From Desulfarculaceae bacterium (GTDB lineage: Bacteria > Desulfobacterota > Desulfarculia > Desulfarculales > Desulfarculaceae), in contig JAHLKT010000001.1 in assembly GCA_020444545.1 (NCBI GenBank), positions 372,001-436,000 on the forward strand: 64,000 nucleotides of DNA. The letters run 5' to 3'. How positions within the stretch are numbered: position 1 is the stretch's first letter; each line of letters opens with the position of its first letter. This document shows positions 32,795 through 41,711 of this stretch, piece by piece. The translations under genes were made by a program, and so were the position numbers. Below the pieces are notes generated by a model. It was not told the origin of the DNA. It saw only the letters and a program-made list of their open reading frames with translations, and ran no database searches.

Positions 32795-33241
32795 CTAGCC
32801 GGCCTTCACCTCGATGGTCTTGGAGGAGCTCTTGGCGCTCTTGGGCAGGCTGACCTTGAGCACCCCGTCCTTGTGGGTGGCGCTCAACTTTTCCACGTCC
32901 ACCTCGCTGGGCAGGCGCACCGAGCGGCTGAAGGAGCCGTAGCGGCGCTCCACCACGTGCCAGGAGCCCTGCTCCTCGTCGATCTCCTGCCTTTTCTCGC
33001 CGCTCAGGGTGAGGATGCCGTCGCTGTATTCCACGCTGATGTCCTCGGGCTTGAGCCCGGGCACCTCGGCGCACACCTCATAGGCCCCCTCGGACTCTTT
33101 CACGTCGATGGAGGGCACAAAGGCCCCTTCGGCCACCCCGCTGTTTTCGCCGGTGTCGAAAAAGCGGCTGAACAGGTCGTCCACGTCCCGGCGCAGGCGG
33201 TTGAGGCCACGAAACTGGCCATAGGGAATCAAATAGGTCAT
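32795..33241 (-). CDS. Small heat-shock protein, Hsp20/alpha-crystallin family
   Basis: ATP-independent holdase chaperone forming large oligomers. 148 residues: a variable N-terminus (LNRLRRDVDDLFSRFFD), then the alpha-crystallin domain with VPSIDVKESEGAYEVCAEVPG, GILTLSGEKR, ERRYGSFSRSVRLPSEVDVE and DGVLKVSLPK, ending with a short C-terminal extension containing the IEV variant of the IxI motif. SD AAAGGAGG six bases before the ATG. No clear sigma-32 promoter or CIRCE element was seen upstream. Confidence 0.95.
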   Translation of the reverse strand: MTYLIPYGQFRGLNRLRRDVDDLFSRFFDTGENSGVAEGAFVPSIDVKESEGAYEVCAEVPGLKPEDISVEYSDGILTLSGEKRQEIDEEQGSWHVVERRYGSFSRSVRLPSEVDVEKLSATHKDGVLKVSLPKSAKSSSKTIEVKAG

Positions 33242-33368
33242 CGTTGCCTCCTTTCTTGGGAATTACTCGCAATAACAGCTAGATATATCATGCTTACGCA
33301 TATTAAGTTAATCCGGCGAAAGACGCTTGCAAGCCCTGGGCGGCAAAATTTTTGGGGGAATTCGGGCC

Positions 33369-33402
33369 AAAAAGAACCCGCCCCGGCCGAGGCCGGAGCG
33401 GG
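33369..33402 (-). terminator. Rho-independent terminator of the cysE-cysK operon
   Basis: CCCG...CCGGC / GCCGG...CGGG imperfect stem (33377-33402) followed on the minus strand by TTCTTTTT. It lies 27 nt after the cysK stop. Confidence 0.8.
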
Positions 33403-33429
33403 AGGGGAAAACGCCTGTAATTCGGCGGA

Positions 33430-34365
33430 TCAGTCGTCCAGATACAGCTCGGTTGACTGGTAGCGCTCGCCGGTGGAGGGCAGCACGGCCACGATGGTCT
33501 TGCCCACGTTCTCGGGCCGGCGGGCCACCTGCCAGGCGGCCCAGGCCGCCGCGCCCGAGGAGATGCCGCAAAGCAGGCCCTCGTGGCGGGCCAGAAGGCG
33601 GGCGGTGTCCATGGCCTGGTCATTGGTCACGGTGATCACCTCGTCGACGATATCGCGGTTGAGGATCGGGGGCACGAAGCCCGCCCCGATGCCCTGGATC
33701 TTGTGGGGGCCGGGCTGCCCGCCGCTGAGCACCGGGCTGTCGGCCGGCTCCACGGCGATGGCCTTGAACTCGGGCTTGAGGGGCTTGATGTACTCGCTGA
33801 TCCCGGTGATGGTGCCTCCGGTGCCCACCCCGGCCACCAGGATGTCCACCGCGCCGCCGGTGTCGTTCCATATCTCCGGGCCGGTGGTGTGGCGGTGCAC
33901 CGCCGGGTTGGCCGGGTTGCTGAACTGGTCGGGCATGTAGGCCTTGGGGTTCTCGGCCACGATCTCCCTGGCCTTTTCGATGGCCCCCTTCATGCCCCCC
34001 GCCGCCGGGGTAAGCACCAGTTCGGCCCCCAGGTGCTTGAGCAGACGGCGGCGCTCGATGCTCATGGACTCGGGCATGGTGAGCATGAGCTTGTAGCCCT
34101 TGACCCCGCAGACCATGGCCAGGCCGATGCCGGTGTTGCCGCTGGTGGGCTCCACGATCAGGGAGTCCTTGTCGATCTTGCCCTCGGCCTCGGCCGCGCC
34201 GATCATGGCCACCGCGATGCGATCCTTCACCGAGCCCAGGGGGTTCTGGTACTCCAGCTTGGCCAGCACCGGGGCCACCATGCCCTCCAGGCAGTTCTCC
34301 GAGAGCAGCACCAGGGGGGTGCCCCCCACCACGCGGATGACGTCGGGATTGATGTGGGTGGCCAT
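33430..34365 (-). CDS. cysK: Cysteine synthase A (O-acetylserine sulfhydrylase)
   Basis: PLP enzyme that makes cysteine from O-acetylserine and sulfide. 311 residues from ATG 34365 (AAAGGAA six bases upstream; the open frame continues far upstream only as antisense-free read-through of cysE). Motifs: PLP lysine K47 in [18 protein letters not shown], the phosphate loop GTGGTITG, and [11 protein letters not shown]. Second gene of cysE-cysK, 32 nt after cysE; the two products normally form the cysteine synthase complex. Confidence 0.96.
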   Translation of the reverse strand: MATHINPDVIRVVGGTPLVLLSENCLEGMVAPVLAKLEYQNPLGSVKDRIAVAMIGAAEAEGKIDKDSLIVEPTSGNTGIGLAMVCGVKGYKLMLTMPESMSIERRRLLKHLGAELVLTPAAGGMKGAIEKAREIVAENPKAYMPDQFSNPANPAVHRHTTGPEIWNDTGGAVDILVAGVGTGGTITGISEYIKPLKPEFKAIAVEPADSPVLSGGQPGPHKIQGIGAGFVPPILNRDIVDEVITVTNDQAMDTARLLARHEGLLCGISSGAAAWAAWQVARRPENVGKTIVAVLPSTGERYQSTELYLDD

Positions 34366-34397
34366 AGCCGTTCCTTTCCTGCCCCGGCGGGGGGCCT

Positions 34398-35354
34398 CTA
34401 CTTGCGGGGCTCCACGTAGACTAGCTCGGGCTTTTTCAAGAACACCTTGGTGTCCGGGGGCACCGACCCGGTGAGCCACACGTTGCCCCCGATCACCGAG
34501 CGGGTGCCCACCACGGTGTCGCCGCCCAGGATGGTGGCCCCGGAGTAGATCGTCACCTCGTCCTCGATGGTGGGGTGGCGCTTGGCCCCGCGCAGGTCTT
34601 CCACCTGGCCCCGGGGCAAAGACAAGGCCCCCAGGGTCACGCCTTGGTACAGGCGCACCCGCTGGCCCAACACGGCGGTCTCGCCGATCACCACGCCGGT
34701 GCCGTGGTCGATGAAAAAGCTCTCGCCGATCTCGGCCCCGGGGTGAATGTCGATGCCGGTCTTGGCGTGGGCGTACTCGCTCATCATGCGGGGCAGCAGC
34801 GGCACCTCCAGATGGCGCATGCGGTGGGCCAGGCGGTATACCGTCACCGCGAACAGGCCGGGGTAGGAGAAGATGATCTCGTCCACCCCGCCGCTGGCCG
34901 GGTCGCCCTCCTGGGCGGCCTGCACGTCCAGGGCCAGGAGGCGGCGTATCTCGGGCAGGGACTGCACGAAGGCCAGGGCCGCCCGGTTGCCCCGGTCGGC
35001 GCAGTGGCTGCATTCCAGCTCGTGGCGGAAGCAGTCGTGGCGCACCGCCCAGGTTATCTGGTCCGAGACCAGCTCGAACAGGCGCAGCAGCTCGGTGCCC
35101 AGGTGGTACTCCAGGCTCACCTGCTCGATCTTCTTGCCGTCGAAATAGCCGGGAAAAAGCACCCGCCGGGCCAGGGCCACGATCTCCACCACCGCGTCGT
35201 GGCTGGGCAGGGGCACCGGGCTGATGTGGTCGAAGCAGGCGGCGGTGCCGCAGGTGGCCACCAGTTCCTTGACCACCTTGGGCAGCTCATCATGGGGCCG
35301 CAGGGCCAAACCCTGGTCCAGGGTGCACTCGTGTAGGCTGGCTCGGTCGGGCAT
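34398..35354 (-). CDS. cysE: Serine O-acetyltransferase
   Basis: Acetylates L-serine with acetyl-CoA, the rate-limiting step of cysteine synthesis. 318 residues from ATG 35354 (AAAGGA eight bases upstream). A helical N-terminal domain (~1-185), longer than in enteric CysE, precedes a left-handed beta-helix of hexapeptide repeats: [62 protein letters not shown]. The catalytic His/Asp pair is in SFFIDHGTG and KRHPTI. It belongs to the long EpsC-like subgroup common in anaerobes. Co-transcribed with cysK. Confidence 0.95.
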   Translation of the reverse strand: MPDRASLHECTLDQGLALRPHDELPKVVKELVATCGTAACFDHISPVPLPSHDAVVEIVALARRVLFPGYFDGKKIEQVSLEYHLGTELLRLFELVSDQITWAVRHDCFRHELECSHCADRGNRAALAFVQSLPEIRRLLALDVQAAQEGDPASGGVDEIIFSYPGLFAVTVYRLAHRMRHLEVPLLPRMMSEYAHAKTGIDIHPGAEIGESFFIDHGTGVVIGETAVLGQRVRLYQGVTLGALSLPRGQVEDLRGAKRHPTIEDEVTIYSGATILGGDTVVGTRSVIGGNVWLTGSVPPDTKVFLKKPELVYVEPRK

Positions 35355-35430
35355 GGCCGCGTCCTTTCCCTGTGCCCCGGTTTTAGGTTCCGGGGCGCCC
35401 TCTTTCAACGATAGCATATTTCGGCGGGGG

Positions 35431-36222
35431 TTAATTCGGGGGCCGGCCGTCGGCCAGGGCCTTGCGGGCCAGCTGCTGCCACATCTGGCACTCGGGCATC
35501 AGGGCGGGGATGGGGCGGCCCTGGGCCACCTCCTCCAGGAGCTTGCGCGCCTGGTCGTTTTTGCCCTGCTGGTAGTAGAGATCGGCCAGGTATAGCTGGT
35601 TCAGCCAATAGCGCGGGCCGTAGCTGATGGCCTTTTTGTAGTTCTGCTCGGCCAGCTCGTTGTCCCCGCCGATGAAACCCGGCATCTTGTAGTAGATGCG
35701 CCCCAGCACCCGCTCGGGACCGCCGTAATAATAGCCGGGATGGCTGGCGGCCAGCTCGGCCATGTTCTTCATGGCCTGCTTGACCAGCATCAGGGCCTCG
35801 GGGAAGGAGGCCACGTCGGCCAGCATGCCCTGGCCCACGCCCATGTAGAACAGGGGGCCGGGGTCTTGGGGATGGGCCCGCCGGGCGGCCGAGGCCACGG
35901 CGATCAGCTCGCGGAAATGCTCCTCGGCCTGCTCGTCGGGCTTTTGGGCCCCTATCCACACCAACAGCTCGCAAAGGCGCATGGAGGCTTCCAGGTCGTC
36001 GGGCGCCTCCACCAAGAGGCGGCGGTACATCTGGGCGCTCAGGGCCGCCTTGGCCAAGTCGCCGCGCTGCTCGTAGAGCGCGTCGGCCCGCATGTTGAGC
36101 TGCCTTTTGTCAAAGGATCGGGCCGGGGAGGCCAGCAGGCAGAGCGCCAGCAGGGCCAGCAGCAGCGAGGTCAGGCGCAGCGCGGCAGGCGGTTTCTCGG
36201 TGTAATTGCAGGCTCTGGACAA
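35431..36222 (-). CDS. TatT-like (TRAP-associated tetratricopeptide) periplasmic protein
   Basis: 263 residues. An N-terminal signal segment (LRLTSLLLALLALCLLASPARS) is followed by TPR-like helical repeats. The stretch GYYYGGPERVLGRIYYKMPG with GGDNELAEQNYKKAISYGPRYW matches the T-component family (TatT) that trimerises in the periplasm and is sometimes linked to TRAP transporters. No TRAP gene is adjacent here; the TRAP system at 53.9-56.9 kb is of the TAXI class. The only start compatible with the signal peptide is TTG 36222, without a good SD. Medium confidence on family, low on role. Confidence 0.7.
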   Translation of the reverse strand: MSRACNYTEKPPAALRLTSLLLALLALCLLASPARSFDKRQLNMRADALYEQRGDLAKAALSAQMYRRLLVEAPDDLEASMRLCELLVWIGAQKPDEQAEEHFRELIAVASAARRAHPQDPGPLFYMGVGQGMLADVASFPEALMLVKQAMKNMAELAASHPGYYYGGPERVLGRIYYKMPGFIGGDNELAEQNYKKAISYGPRYWLNQLYLADLYYQQGKNDQARKLLEEVAQGRPIPALMPECQMWQQLARKALADGRPPN

Positions 36223-36303
36223 GGCGGCGCGGCCCTCCGGGAAAAGACAATCAAATTAGGTTAATCCCTGAATTTTGACACTGGTTCTCCGATGGGTCAA
36301 GAG

Positions 36304-36957
36304 TCAGGCCACCAGGCCCACCGAGCAGGCGATGGCGAACTGGCCGCCGTAGTACAGGGGCAGGCCGATCAGGCGGTTGTCCCAGCCCGGGCTCTTGAAG
36401 CGGTCGCGGGCCACGAACAGGTCGCTGAGGTAGAAGATCAGCGCGCCGATAAAGATCACCCACCCCGCCGTGGGCGGCACGGTGCGTTGGAAAAGCGCGG
36501 CCCAGCCCGCGATCACCATCACCGTGATCACCACCACGTAGGCCAGCACCGGCCCCAGCATCTTGCCCAAGGTAGGCCTGAGCCACAGGAACACCAGGCC
36601 GCTCACCGCGCACACGGCCAGGATGCCGGGGTTTATCCATTGGCTGGGCGGGGTGAGCCCGGCAAAGGCCACCACGTAGGCCACGTGGCCCAAGAGAAAC
36701 GACACCAGGCCCAAACGGAAGGCCTTGTCGCCCTTGAGGGCCAGGCACACGTCGCCGATGAGCCCCAGCACCAGCCCGGCCAGCACCAGGCCGAAGTACC
36801 AGCCCACGGGGTGGGGGCTGATCAGGGCCGCGACCACGAACAGGATTGACAGGGGGGCCTTGAACAACAGCACCCGGCCGGGCTCCTGGCCCCGCTCGGC
36901 CCAGATGAGGCCGATGAGCAGCAAAACGGCGGGAATGAACAGATAGTACACGGGCAT
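36304..36957 (-). CDS. Lysoplasmalogenase / YhhN-TMEM86 family membrane protein
   Basis: 217 residues, about eight transmembrane helices. Family markers: FKAPLSILFVVAAL, the acidic GLIGDVCLALKGDKAFRLGLVSFLLGHVAYV (given here as GLIGDVCLAL and LVSFLLGHVAYV), and GALIFYLSDLFVARDRF. Members hydrolyse the vinyl-ether bond of lysoplasmalogens; plasmalogens occur in many strict anaerobes, which fits. I chose ATG 36957 with GGAGGGGG five bases upstream. Confidence 0.88.
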   Translation of the reverse strand: MPVYYLFIPAVLLLIGLIWAERGQEPGRVLLFKAPLSILFVVAALISPHPVGWYFGLVLAGLVLGLIGDVCLALKGDKAFRLGLVSFLLGHVAYVVAFAGLTPPSQWINPGILAVCAVSGLVFLWLRPTLGKMLGPVLAYVVVITVMVIAGWAALFQRTVPPTAGWVIFIGALIFYLSDLFVARDRFKSPGWDNRLIGLPLYYGGQFAIACSVGLVA

Positions 36958-37227
36958 GATCCCCCTCCAGCGCGGACGACGGGCCCAACATAGCACAAGG
37001 ATCGGGAGATTGTCAGGAAGACGTCTCCCCGGCGGGCCGCCTCAGTCCCAGAGGGCGATCAGATGGAAGTGCAGGTCAAAACGGCCGGTGGCCGGGCAGT
37101 AGTAGCTCACCTTGTCCCCAAAGTTCAGGGGCACCTGCTTGCGCGCGGGCGGGCCCGCCCGGCCCGCGACGCTTGCCAGCCGCCCCGGCGGCCCGCTAAC
37201 ATGACTCCCCGGGAGGGGACAAAATCC

Positions 37228-39435
37228 ATGGACGCCTCGGCCGGCTATATCACGCGCTTGTACCGGCGGCACATCCATCCCTACGACCCCTCCTTCCTCA
37301 CCTTGCGCCGCAGCCTCAAAACCCTGGTGGCCATGGCCATCTGCCTGTGGATCTATTGGCCCTACCCCAGCCTGCTGGCCTGGGGGCCGCTGGCCGCCTT
37401 CACCCTGAGCCAGGTGCCGCCCGGCCTGCCCCTGGCCGCGCGGCGGCGGGCCATGCTCTTTCTGGTGGGGGCCGCCGCCCTATTGGTGATCCCGGCCACG
37501 GTGCTGGGCTTCGGGGTGGCCGTGCCCACGGTTTTCATCGTGCTGGCCACCCTGGCCGCCTTCGGGGCCGCCGCCCTGGGCCCGGCCTACGGGGCCTGCT
37601 CCCTGTGGGCGCTGCTCTTGGTGGTGGTGGCCCTGGGCAAGCCCGGCCCCCTGGAGGAAGGCCTGGCCCGCGCCCTGGCCGTGGTGGTGGGCGGCCTGGT
37701 CTGCTGGGCCCTGCACTTTCTGGTCTTGCCCATGCGGGCCCGCCAGCTCTACCGGAGCACCTTGTCCCTGGCCCTGGTCAACCTGGAGGAGCTGTGGGAC
37801 ACGGTGCACGACGGCTTCCCCAGCGGCAAGGTGGACCAGGCCCGCCTGGAGCAGGCCAAGGAGCAGGCGCTCAAGGCCCTGCACCGTTTGCGCGGCCTGC
37901 CCCAGTTTTTGGAGACCCCGCCCGACCAGGAGGGCAGCGGCGCGGTGGCGGTGCTGGCCCTGGGCCTGGACCTGGTGCGGGTCTACGAGAACCTCCTGGC
38001 CCTGTGGCAGCTGCGCCAGGCGGCCCTGGGCTCGGCCCTCTACGACCAATACGGCCCTCGCCTGGGCCAGCTAATGACCCGGGCGCGGGCGCTCCTGGAA
38101 GAGCTGCGCCGCGCGGTGCAGGAAGGCGGGGGCCGGGTGGAGTCCAGCGGACTGATCGACGCCCTGCGCGACGACGTGGAAAAGATGCGCACCCAAAAGG
38201 CGGCCGACGGCGGGCATAGCGTGGGCGAGTACGTGCTGGTGTTCAACTCCCTGGCCGCGCTGTTGGCCCTGGCCCGCGACCTGGGCCGGGCCGAGGGCCA
38301 GCGCCGGGCGGTGGATCTGTTGCACCTGCCCCCGGACAAGCCCGCGCCCTCCTGGGCCGGGTTCTGGGGCCGCCTGCGGGCCGAGCTCAAGCCCGATTCC
38401 CCCACCCTGCGCTCCGCCGGGCAGGCCGCCGTGGCCACCGGGGCCTCCATGCTCCTGGTGAAGGCCGTCGACCTGCCCAACGGCTACTGGGTGGTGCTGT
38501 TCGCCATGCTCATGGTCAAGCCGGACCTGGGCACCACCCTGGCCCTGGGCAAGTACCGCATCCTGGGGGTGTGTCTGGGCACCGCCGGGGCCAGCGCCTT
38601 TTTACTGGGCCTGGGCGACCAGGGCGCGGCCTACTACCTGGCCTGCGGTCTGGGCGCCTTCGTCACCCTGTACCTGATGAGCTTCCCCCACCCGGTGGTC
38701 TCCGGCGCCATGAGCAGCTTCACCATGATCATGATCACCTCCACCGTCTCGCCCCTGGGCTGGGCGGTGGGGCTGCTTCGGGTGGGCGAGGTGATCCTGG
38801 CGGTGATCATCGGCCTGCTCACCGCCCGCTTCCTGTGGCCCAACCGGGCCAGCCGCCGGGTGCGCGGCGAGGCGGCCGCGGTGTACCGGGGCCTGGCCGG
38901 CTTTTTGGACCAGGCGGTGGCGGGCTATCTGGCCGGGGGCCTGCCCGTGGACCGGCTCAGCTCCCTGCGCCAGGAGCTGCAAGACCAGATCGCGGCGCTC
39001 AAGGCCTCCTACGCCGCCGCCGGGCGGGAGCCGGGGCGCAACCCGGCCCTGGGCCGCCACTTCGGGGAGGTCATCTCCCACGCCGGGCGCATGTACGACC
39101 AGTTGCTCATCCTGGAGGCGTCGGCGGTGCGCGGGGCCCCGCCCGGCCCCTGGCAAAAGGCCTCGGACCAGGTGCGCGAGCTGGGCGCGGAGCTAAGCCG
39201 CCTGCTGGACAACCTGGGCAGCTCCCTGGCCGCGGCCAAGCGCCCGGCCAAGCCACCGGAGTTGGAGGCGCGCCACGCCCGTCTGTTGGGCTCGCTCCGG
39301 GGCATCAAGGCCGCCTCCGGCGAGCTGGCCGGCCAGGGCCGCCTGACCCTCTCGGCCTTTTTATGGGAACTCCGTCAGGTGGAGCGCGAGGCCCTGGCCG
39401 CCCGGGGCGAGGCCGCCGCCCTGGCCAACGATTAG
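37228..39435 (+). CDS. FUSC-family (aromatic acid exporter/YccS-like) membrane protein
   Basis: 735 residues with the two-half FUSC layout: an N-terminal block of ~6 helices (~30-180), a cytoplasmic helical region (~185-400), a second block of ~6 helices (~405-560; PNGYWVVLFAMLMVKPDLG is the family signature) and a long C-terminal coiled region. Related proteins (AaeB, YccS) export aromatic acids or similar compounds. GGAGGGG precedes ATG 37228 by about ten bases; ATG 37201 and the open upstream frame are less likely. Monocistronic; no AaeA-type membrane fusion partner is adjacent. Confidence 0.88.
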   Translation: MDASAGYITRLYRRHIHPYDPSFLTLRRSLKTLVAMAICLWIYWPYPSLLAWGPLAAFTLSQVPPGLPLAARRRAMLFLVGAAALLVIPATVLGFGVAVPTVFIVLATLAAFGAAALGPAYGACSLWALLLVVVALGKPGPLEEGLARALAVVVGGLVCWALHFLVLPMRARQLYRSTLSLALVNLEELWDTVHDGFPSGKVDQARLEQAKEQALKALHRLRGLPQFLETPPDQEGSGAVAVLALGLDLVRVYENLLALWQLRQAALGSALYDQYGPRLGQLMTRARALLEELRRAVQEGGGRVESSGLIDALRDDVEKMRTQKAADGGHSVGEYVLVFNSLAALLALARDLGRAEGQRRAVDLLHLPPDKPAPSWAGFWGRLRAELKPDSPTLRSAGQAAVATGASMLLVKAVDLPNGYWVVLFAMLMVKPDLGTTLALGKYRILGVCLGTAGASAFLLGLGDQGAAYYLACGLGAFVTLYLMSFPHPVVSGAMSSFTMIMITSTVSPLGWAVGLLRVGEVILAVIIGLLTARFLWPNRASRRVRGEAAAVYRGLAGFLDQAVAGYLAGGLPVDRLSSLRQELQDQIAALKASYAAAGREPGRNPALGRHFGEVISHAGRMYDQLLILEASAVRGAPPGPWQKASDQVRELGAELSRLLDNLGSSLAAAKRPAKPPELEARHARLLGSLRGIKAASGELAGQGRLTLSAFLWELRQVEREALAARGEAAALAND

Positions 39436-39850
39436 CCTCCTACCATTCGGTAGGCAAGCCTTCCTCACATACAATTTGGTATGTTTCGTTTTTGTAGACT
39501 TGTGAAAGGCCCCGGAGCCCTATCCAGCCGCCAATCACGGCCCCCGGCACGGCTATTTTGGGCCGCGCCGTCACAAGTTATTCCGGCTTATACATCTATT
39601 TTAACTACATTATTATAATTGCGCCTCGCGGCGGACCATCCGGGCGGGCCCCGGGGCCTTCCGGCCCGCCCCGGCGGCCGTCCCATCCCCGGCCCGGGGC
39701 TATGAATTTACTTTTTTGTTGACCGCCAGGTAGGCTGCCTACCATTTGGTAGGCGTAATTAGTTTACATTTTTGTAGATTCTGGATGCTCCCTCCGGTTT
39801 TGGCCCTTAATAGCGGGCCTTAGCTTGTCTCCTCTTTTTGCCTTCCGGCT
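39436..39850. promoter_or_regulatory. Long regulatory intergenic region with operator-like palindromes upstream of amtB
   Basis: No gene is supportable here. Four palindromic sites are visible: CCTACC-ATTC-GGTAGG (39439-39454), ACATAC-6nt-GTATGT (39467-39484), and alternating half-sites GGTAGGC-T-GCCTACC-ATTT-GGTAGGC (39729-39754). Both groups are followed by TTTTTGTAGA. They lie 100-410 nt upstream of the sigma-54 promoter, the usual distance of enhancer sites. Confidence 0.6.
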
Positions 39851-39866
39851 TGGTACGAAGCTTGCG
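39851..39866 (+). promoter_or_regulatory. Sigma-54 (RpoN) promoter of amtB-glnK
   Basis: TGGTACG-AAGC-TTGCG matches the -24/-12 consensus TGGCACG-N4-TTGCW at nearly all positions, with the invariant GG and GC at the required 10-nt spacing. The predicted start of transcription is near 39877, giving a ~90-nt leader before amtB. Confidence 0.8.
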
Positions 39867-39967
39867 TAGTTGGGCCCCCGAGGAAGTAGTGTGCCCGCCG
39901 GGCGGCTAGGGGCTTGGCAAGGGGATAGGCCCCTGGCACGGACAATTTGGCTTTTGAGGAGGGTGTG

Positions 39968-41191
39968 ATGGCCAACATCAACACGGGTGACACCGCTTGG
40001 CTTTTGGTCTGCTGCTCGCTGGTCCTGCTGATGACCCCGGGCCTGGCCTTTTTTTACGGCGGCATGGTCCGCAAGAAAAACATTCTGTCCACGCTAACCC
40101 TGAGCTACGCCTTCATGGCGGTCATCGGGGTGCAGTGGGTGCTCTACGGCTACAGCCTGTCCTTCGGCCCGGACATCGGGGGCATCATCGGCGGGCTGGA
40201 CTTTCTGGGCTTCATGCGGGTGACCGCCGCGCCCAACGCGGCCTATAGCGCCACGGTGCCCCACCAGCTTTTCGCCGCCTTCCAGATGATGTTCGCGGTG
40301 ATCACCCCGGCGCTGATCACCGGCGGCTTCGTGGAGCGCATCCGCTTCAAATCGTTCCTCATCTTCGGCCTGATCTGGGCCACTCTGGTCTACGACCCCC
40401 TGTGCCACTGGGTGTGGGGCGTGGGCGGCTGGCTCCGTGAGCTGGGCACCCTGGACTTCGCGGGCGGCACGGTGGTGCACATCGCGGCCGGGTTCAGCGC
40501 CCTGGCCTTCGCCATGGTCATCGGCCCGCGCAAGGGCTACGGACACAGCACCTGGGAGCCGCACAACATCCCCTACACCGTCTTGGGCACCGGCCTGCTG
40601 TGGGTGGGCTGGTTCGGCTTCAACGCGGGCAGCGCCCTGGGGGCCAACGAGGTGGCGGTGAGCGCCCTGGTGGCCACCAACACCTCCGGGGCGGCGGCCG
40701 GGGTGGTGTGGATGATCCTCTCCTGGCTCGACGGCCGCCCCTCCACCCTGGGCCTGGTCACGGGCATGGTGGTGGGCCTGGCTGCGGTCACTCCGGCCTC
40801 GGGCTACGTCACTCCCCTGGCGGCCATGGTCATCGGCGCGGTGGCCGCGCCCATCAGCTACTACACCATCCGCTTCCGGGAAAACCGGGGCCTGGACGAG
40901 TCCCTGGACGTGTTCGCCTGCCACGGCATGGCCTCCACCTGGGGCATGTTGGCCACCGGCCTGTTCGCCACCAAGCTGGTCAACCCCGGCGGGGCCAACG
41001 GCCTGTTCTACGGCAACCCCTCCCAGGTCGGGGTGCAGATCCTGGCCTCGGTGGTCACCATGGTCTTCGCCTTCGGGGTCACTTACGTGGTGGCCAAGGC
41101 CCTGAACATGAGCATCGGCCTCAGAGCCACCACCATTGAAGAGGAAGTGGGGCTTGACATCAGCGGCCACGGTGAACGAGCTTATTCTTAG
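39968..41191 (+). CDS. amtB: Ammonium transporter
   Basis: Trimeric inner-membrane channel for ammonium. 407 residues, 11 predicted helices. Motifs: LVLLMTPGLAFFYGGMVRKK at the N-terminus, the twin pore histidines in TVVHIAAGFSALA and FACHGMASTWGM, and WFGFNAGSAL. The start is ATG 39968 with GAGGAGGG four bases upstream. Followed by glnK after 23 nt and preceded by a sigma-54 promoter, so it should be induced on nitrogen limitation through an NtrC-like activator. Confidence 0.97.
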   Translation: MANINTGDTAWLLVCCSLVLLMTPGLAFFYGGMVRKKNILSTLTLSYAFMAVIGVQWVLYGYSLSFGPDIGGIIGGLDFLGFMRVTAAPNAAYSATVPHQLFAAFQMMFAVITPALITGGFVERIRFKSFLIFGLIWATLVYDPLCHWVWGVGGWLRELGTLDFAGGTVVHIAAGFSALAFAMVIGPRKGYGHSTWEPHNIPYTVLGTGLLWVGWFGFNAGSALGANEVAVSALVATNTSGAAAGVVWMILSWLDGRPSTLGLVTGMVVGLAAVTPASGYVTPLAAMVIGAVAAPISYYTIRFRENRGLDESLDVFACHGMASTWGMLATGLFATKLVNPGGANGLFYGNPSQVGVQILASVVTMVFAFGVTYVVAKALNMSIGLRATTIEEEVGLDISGHGERAYS

Positions 41192-41214
41192 GGATACACA
41201 GGGAGTGGTGAGCC

Positions 41215-41610
41215 ATGCTTAAGAAGATCGAAGCCATTATCCGCGAAGACAAGGTGGGCGACGTCAAGGACGCGCTCAACGAGATAGGCATCCGGGGCAT
41301 GAACGTCTTCGAGATCCGGGGACAGGGCCGCCAGGGCGGCATCACCCTGGCCGGGCGTTCGGGCACCTATCAGGTGGACATGCTGCCCAAGATGCAGATG
41401 AACATCATCCTCAGCGAGGAAAACGTGGACGAGACCATCGCCACCATCCTGAAGGTCGCCCAGACCGGCGCGGCGGGAGACGGGCTCATCTTCGTCTACC
41501 CGGTGGAGGAGGTGGTGCGCATCCGCACCGGCGAGCGCGGCCGCGAGGCGGTGATGTACCCCGGCGACATCGACGAAAAGAAGGGCCGGGGCAAGGCCAA
41601 GGCCTCCTGA
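41215..41610 (+). CDS. glnK: Nitrogen regulatory protein P-II (GlnK type)
   Basis: Small trimeric signal protein that plugs AmtB and senses 2-oxoglutarate and ADP/ATP. 131 residues. The T-loop GQGRQGGITLAGRSGTYQVD carries a tyrosine (Y52) at the uridylylation position. B- and C-loop motifs TGAAGDGLIFVYPVEEVVRIRTGE are intact. The C-terminal tail (EKKGRGKAKAS) is longer and more basic than in enteric GlnK. The T-loop lacks the usual acidic HTEL/HTEY segment, replaced by ITLAGRSG, as in some anaerobe P-II proteins. Co-transcribed with amtB and closed by a strong terminator. Confidence 0.95.
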   Translation: MLKKIEAIIREDKVGDVKDALNEIGIRGMNVFEIRGQGRQGGITLAGRSGTYQVDMLPKMQMNIILSEENVDETIATILKVAQTGAAGDGLIFVYPVEEVVRIRTGERGREAVMYPGDIDEKKGRGKAKAS

Positions 41611-41632
41611 TCCTTACAACAAGGCCGTATCC

Positions 41633-41665
41633 GGGGCGGGGCCGCGAGGCTCCGCCCCTTTTTTT
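41633..41665 (+). terminator. Rho-independent terminator of amtB-glnK
   Basis: GGGGCGG-GCC / GGC-CCGCCCC with a GCGA loop, followed by seven T. It lies 23 nt after the glnK stop. Confidence 0.9.
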
Positions 41666-41711
41666 GCGCATCGCGCGGCCGGGGGTATACTAGCCGCCGG
41701 AGAGGAGAGCC

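Noticed and set aside
39935-39954. Second sigma-54-like site (TGGCAC...TTTGGC) just before amtB
   Set aside because: GG-GC spacing is wrong by several bases; the site at 39851-39866 fits far better.
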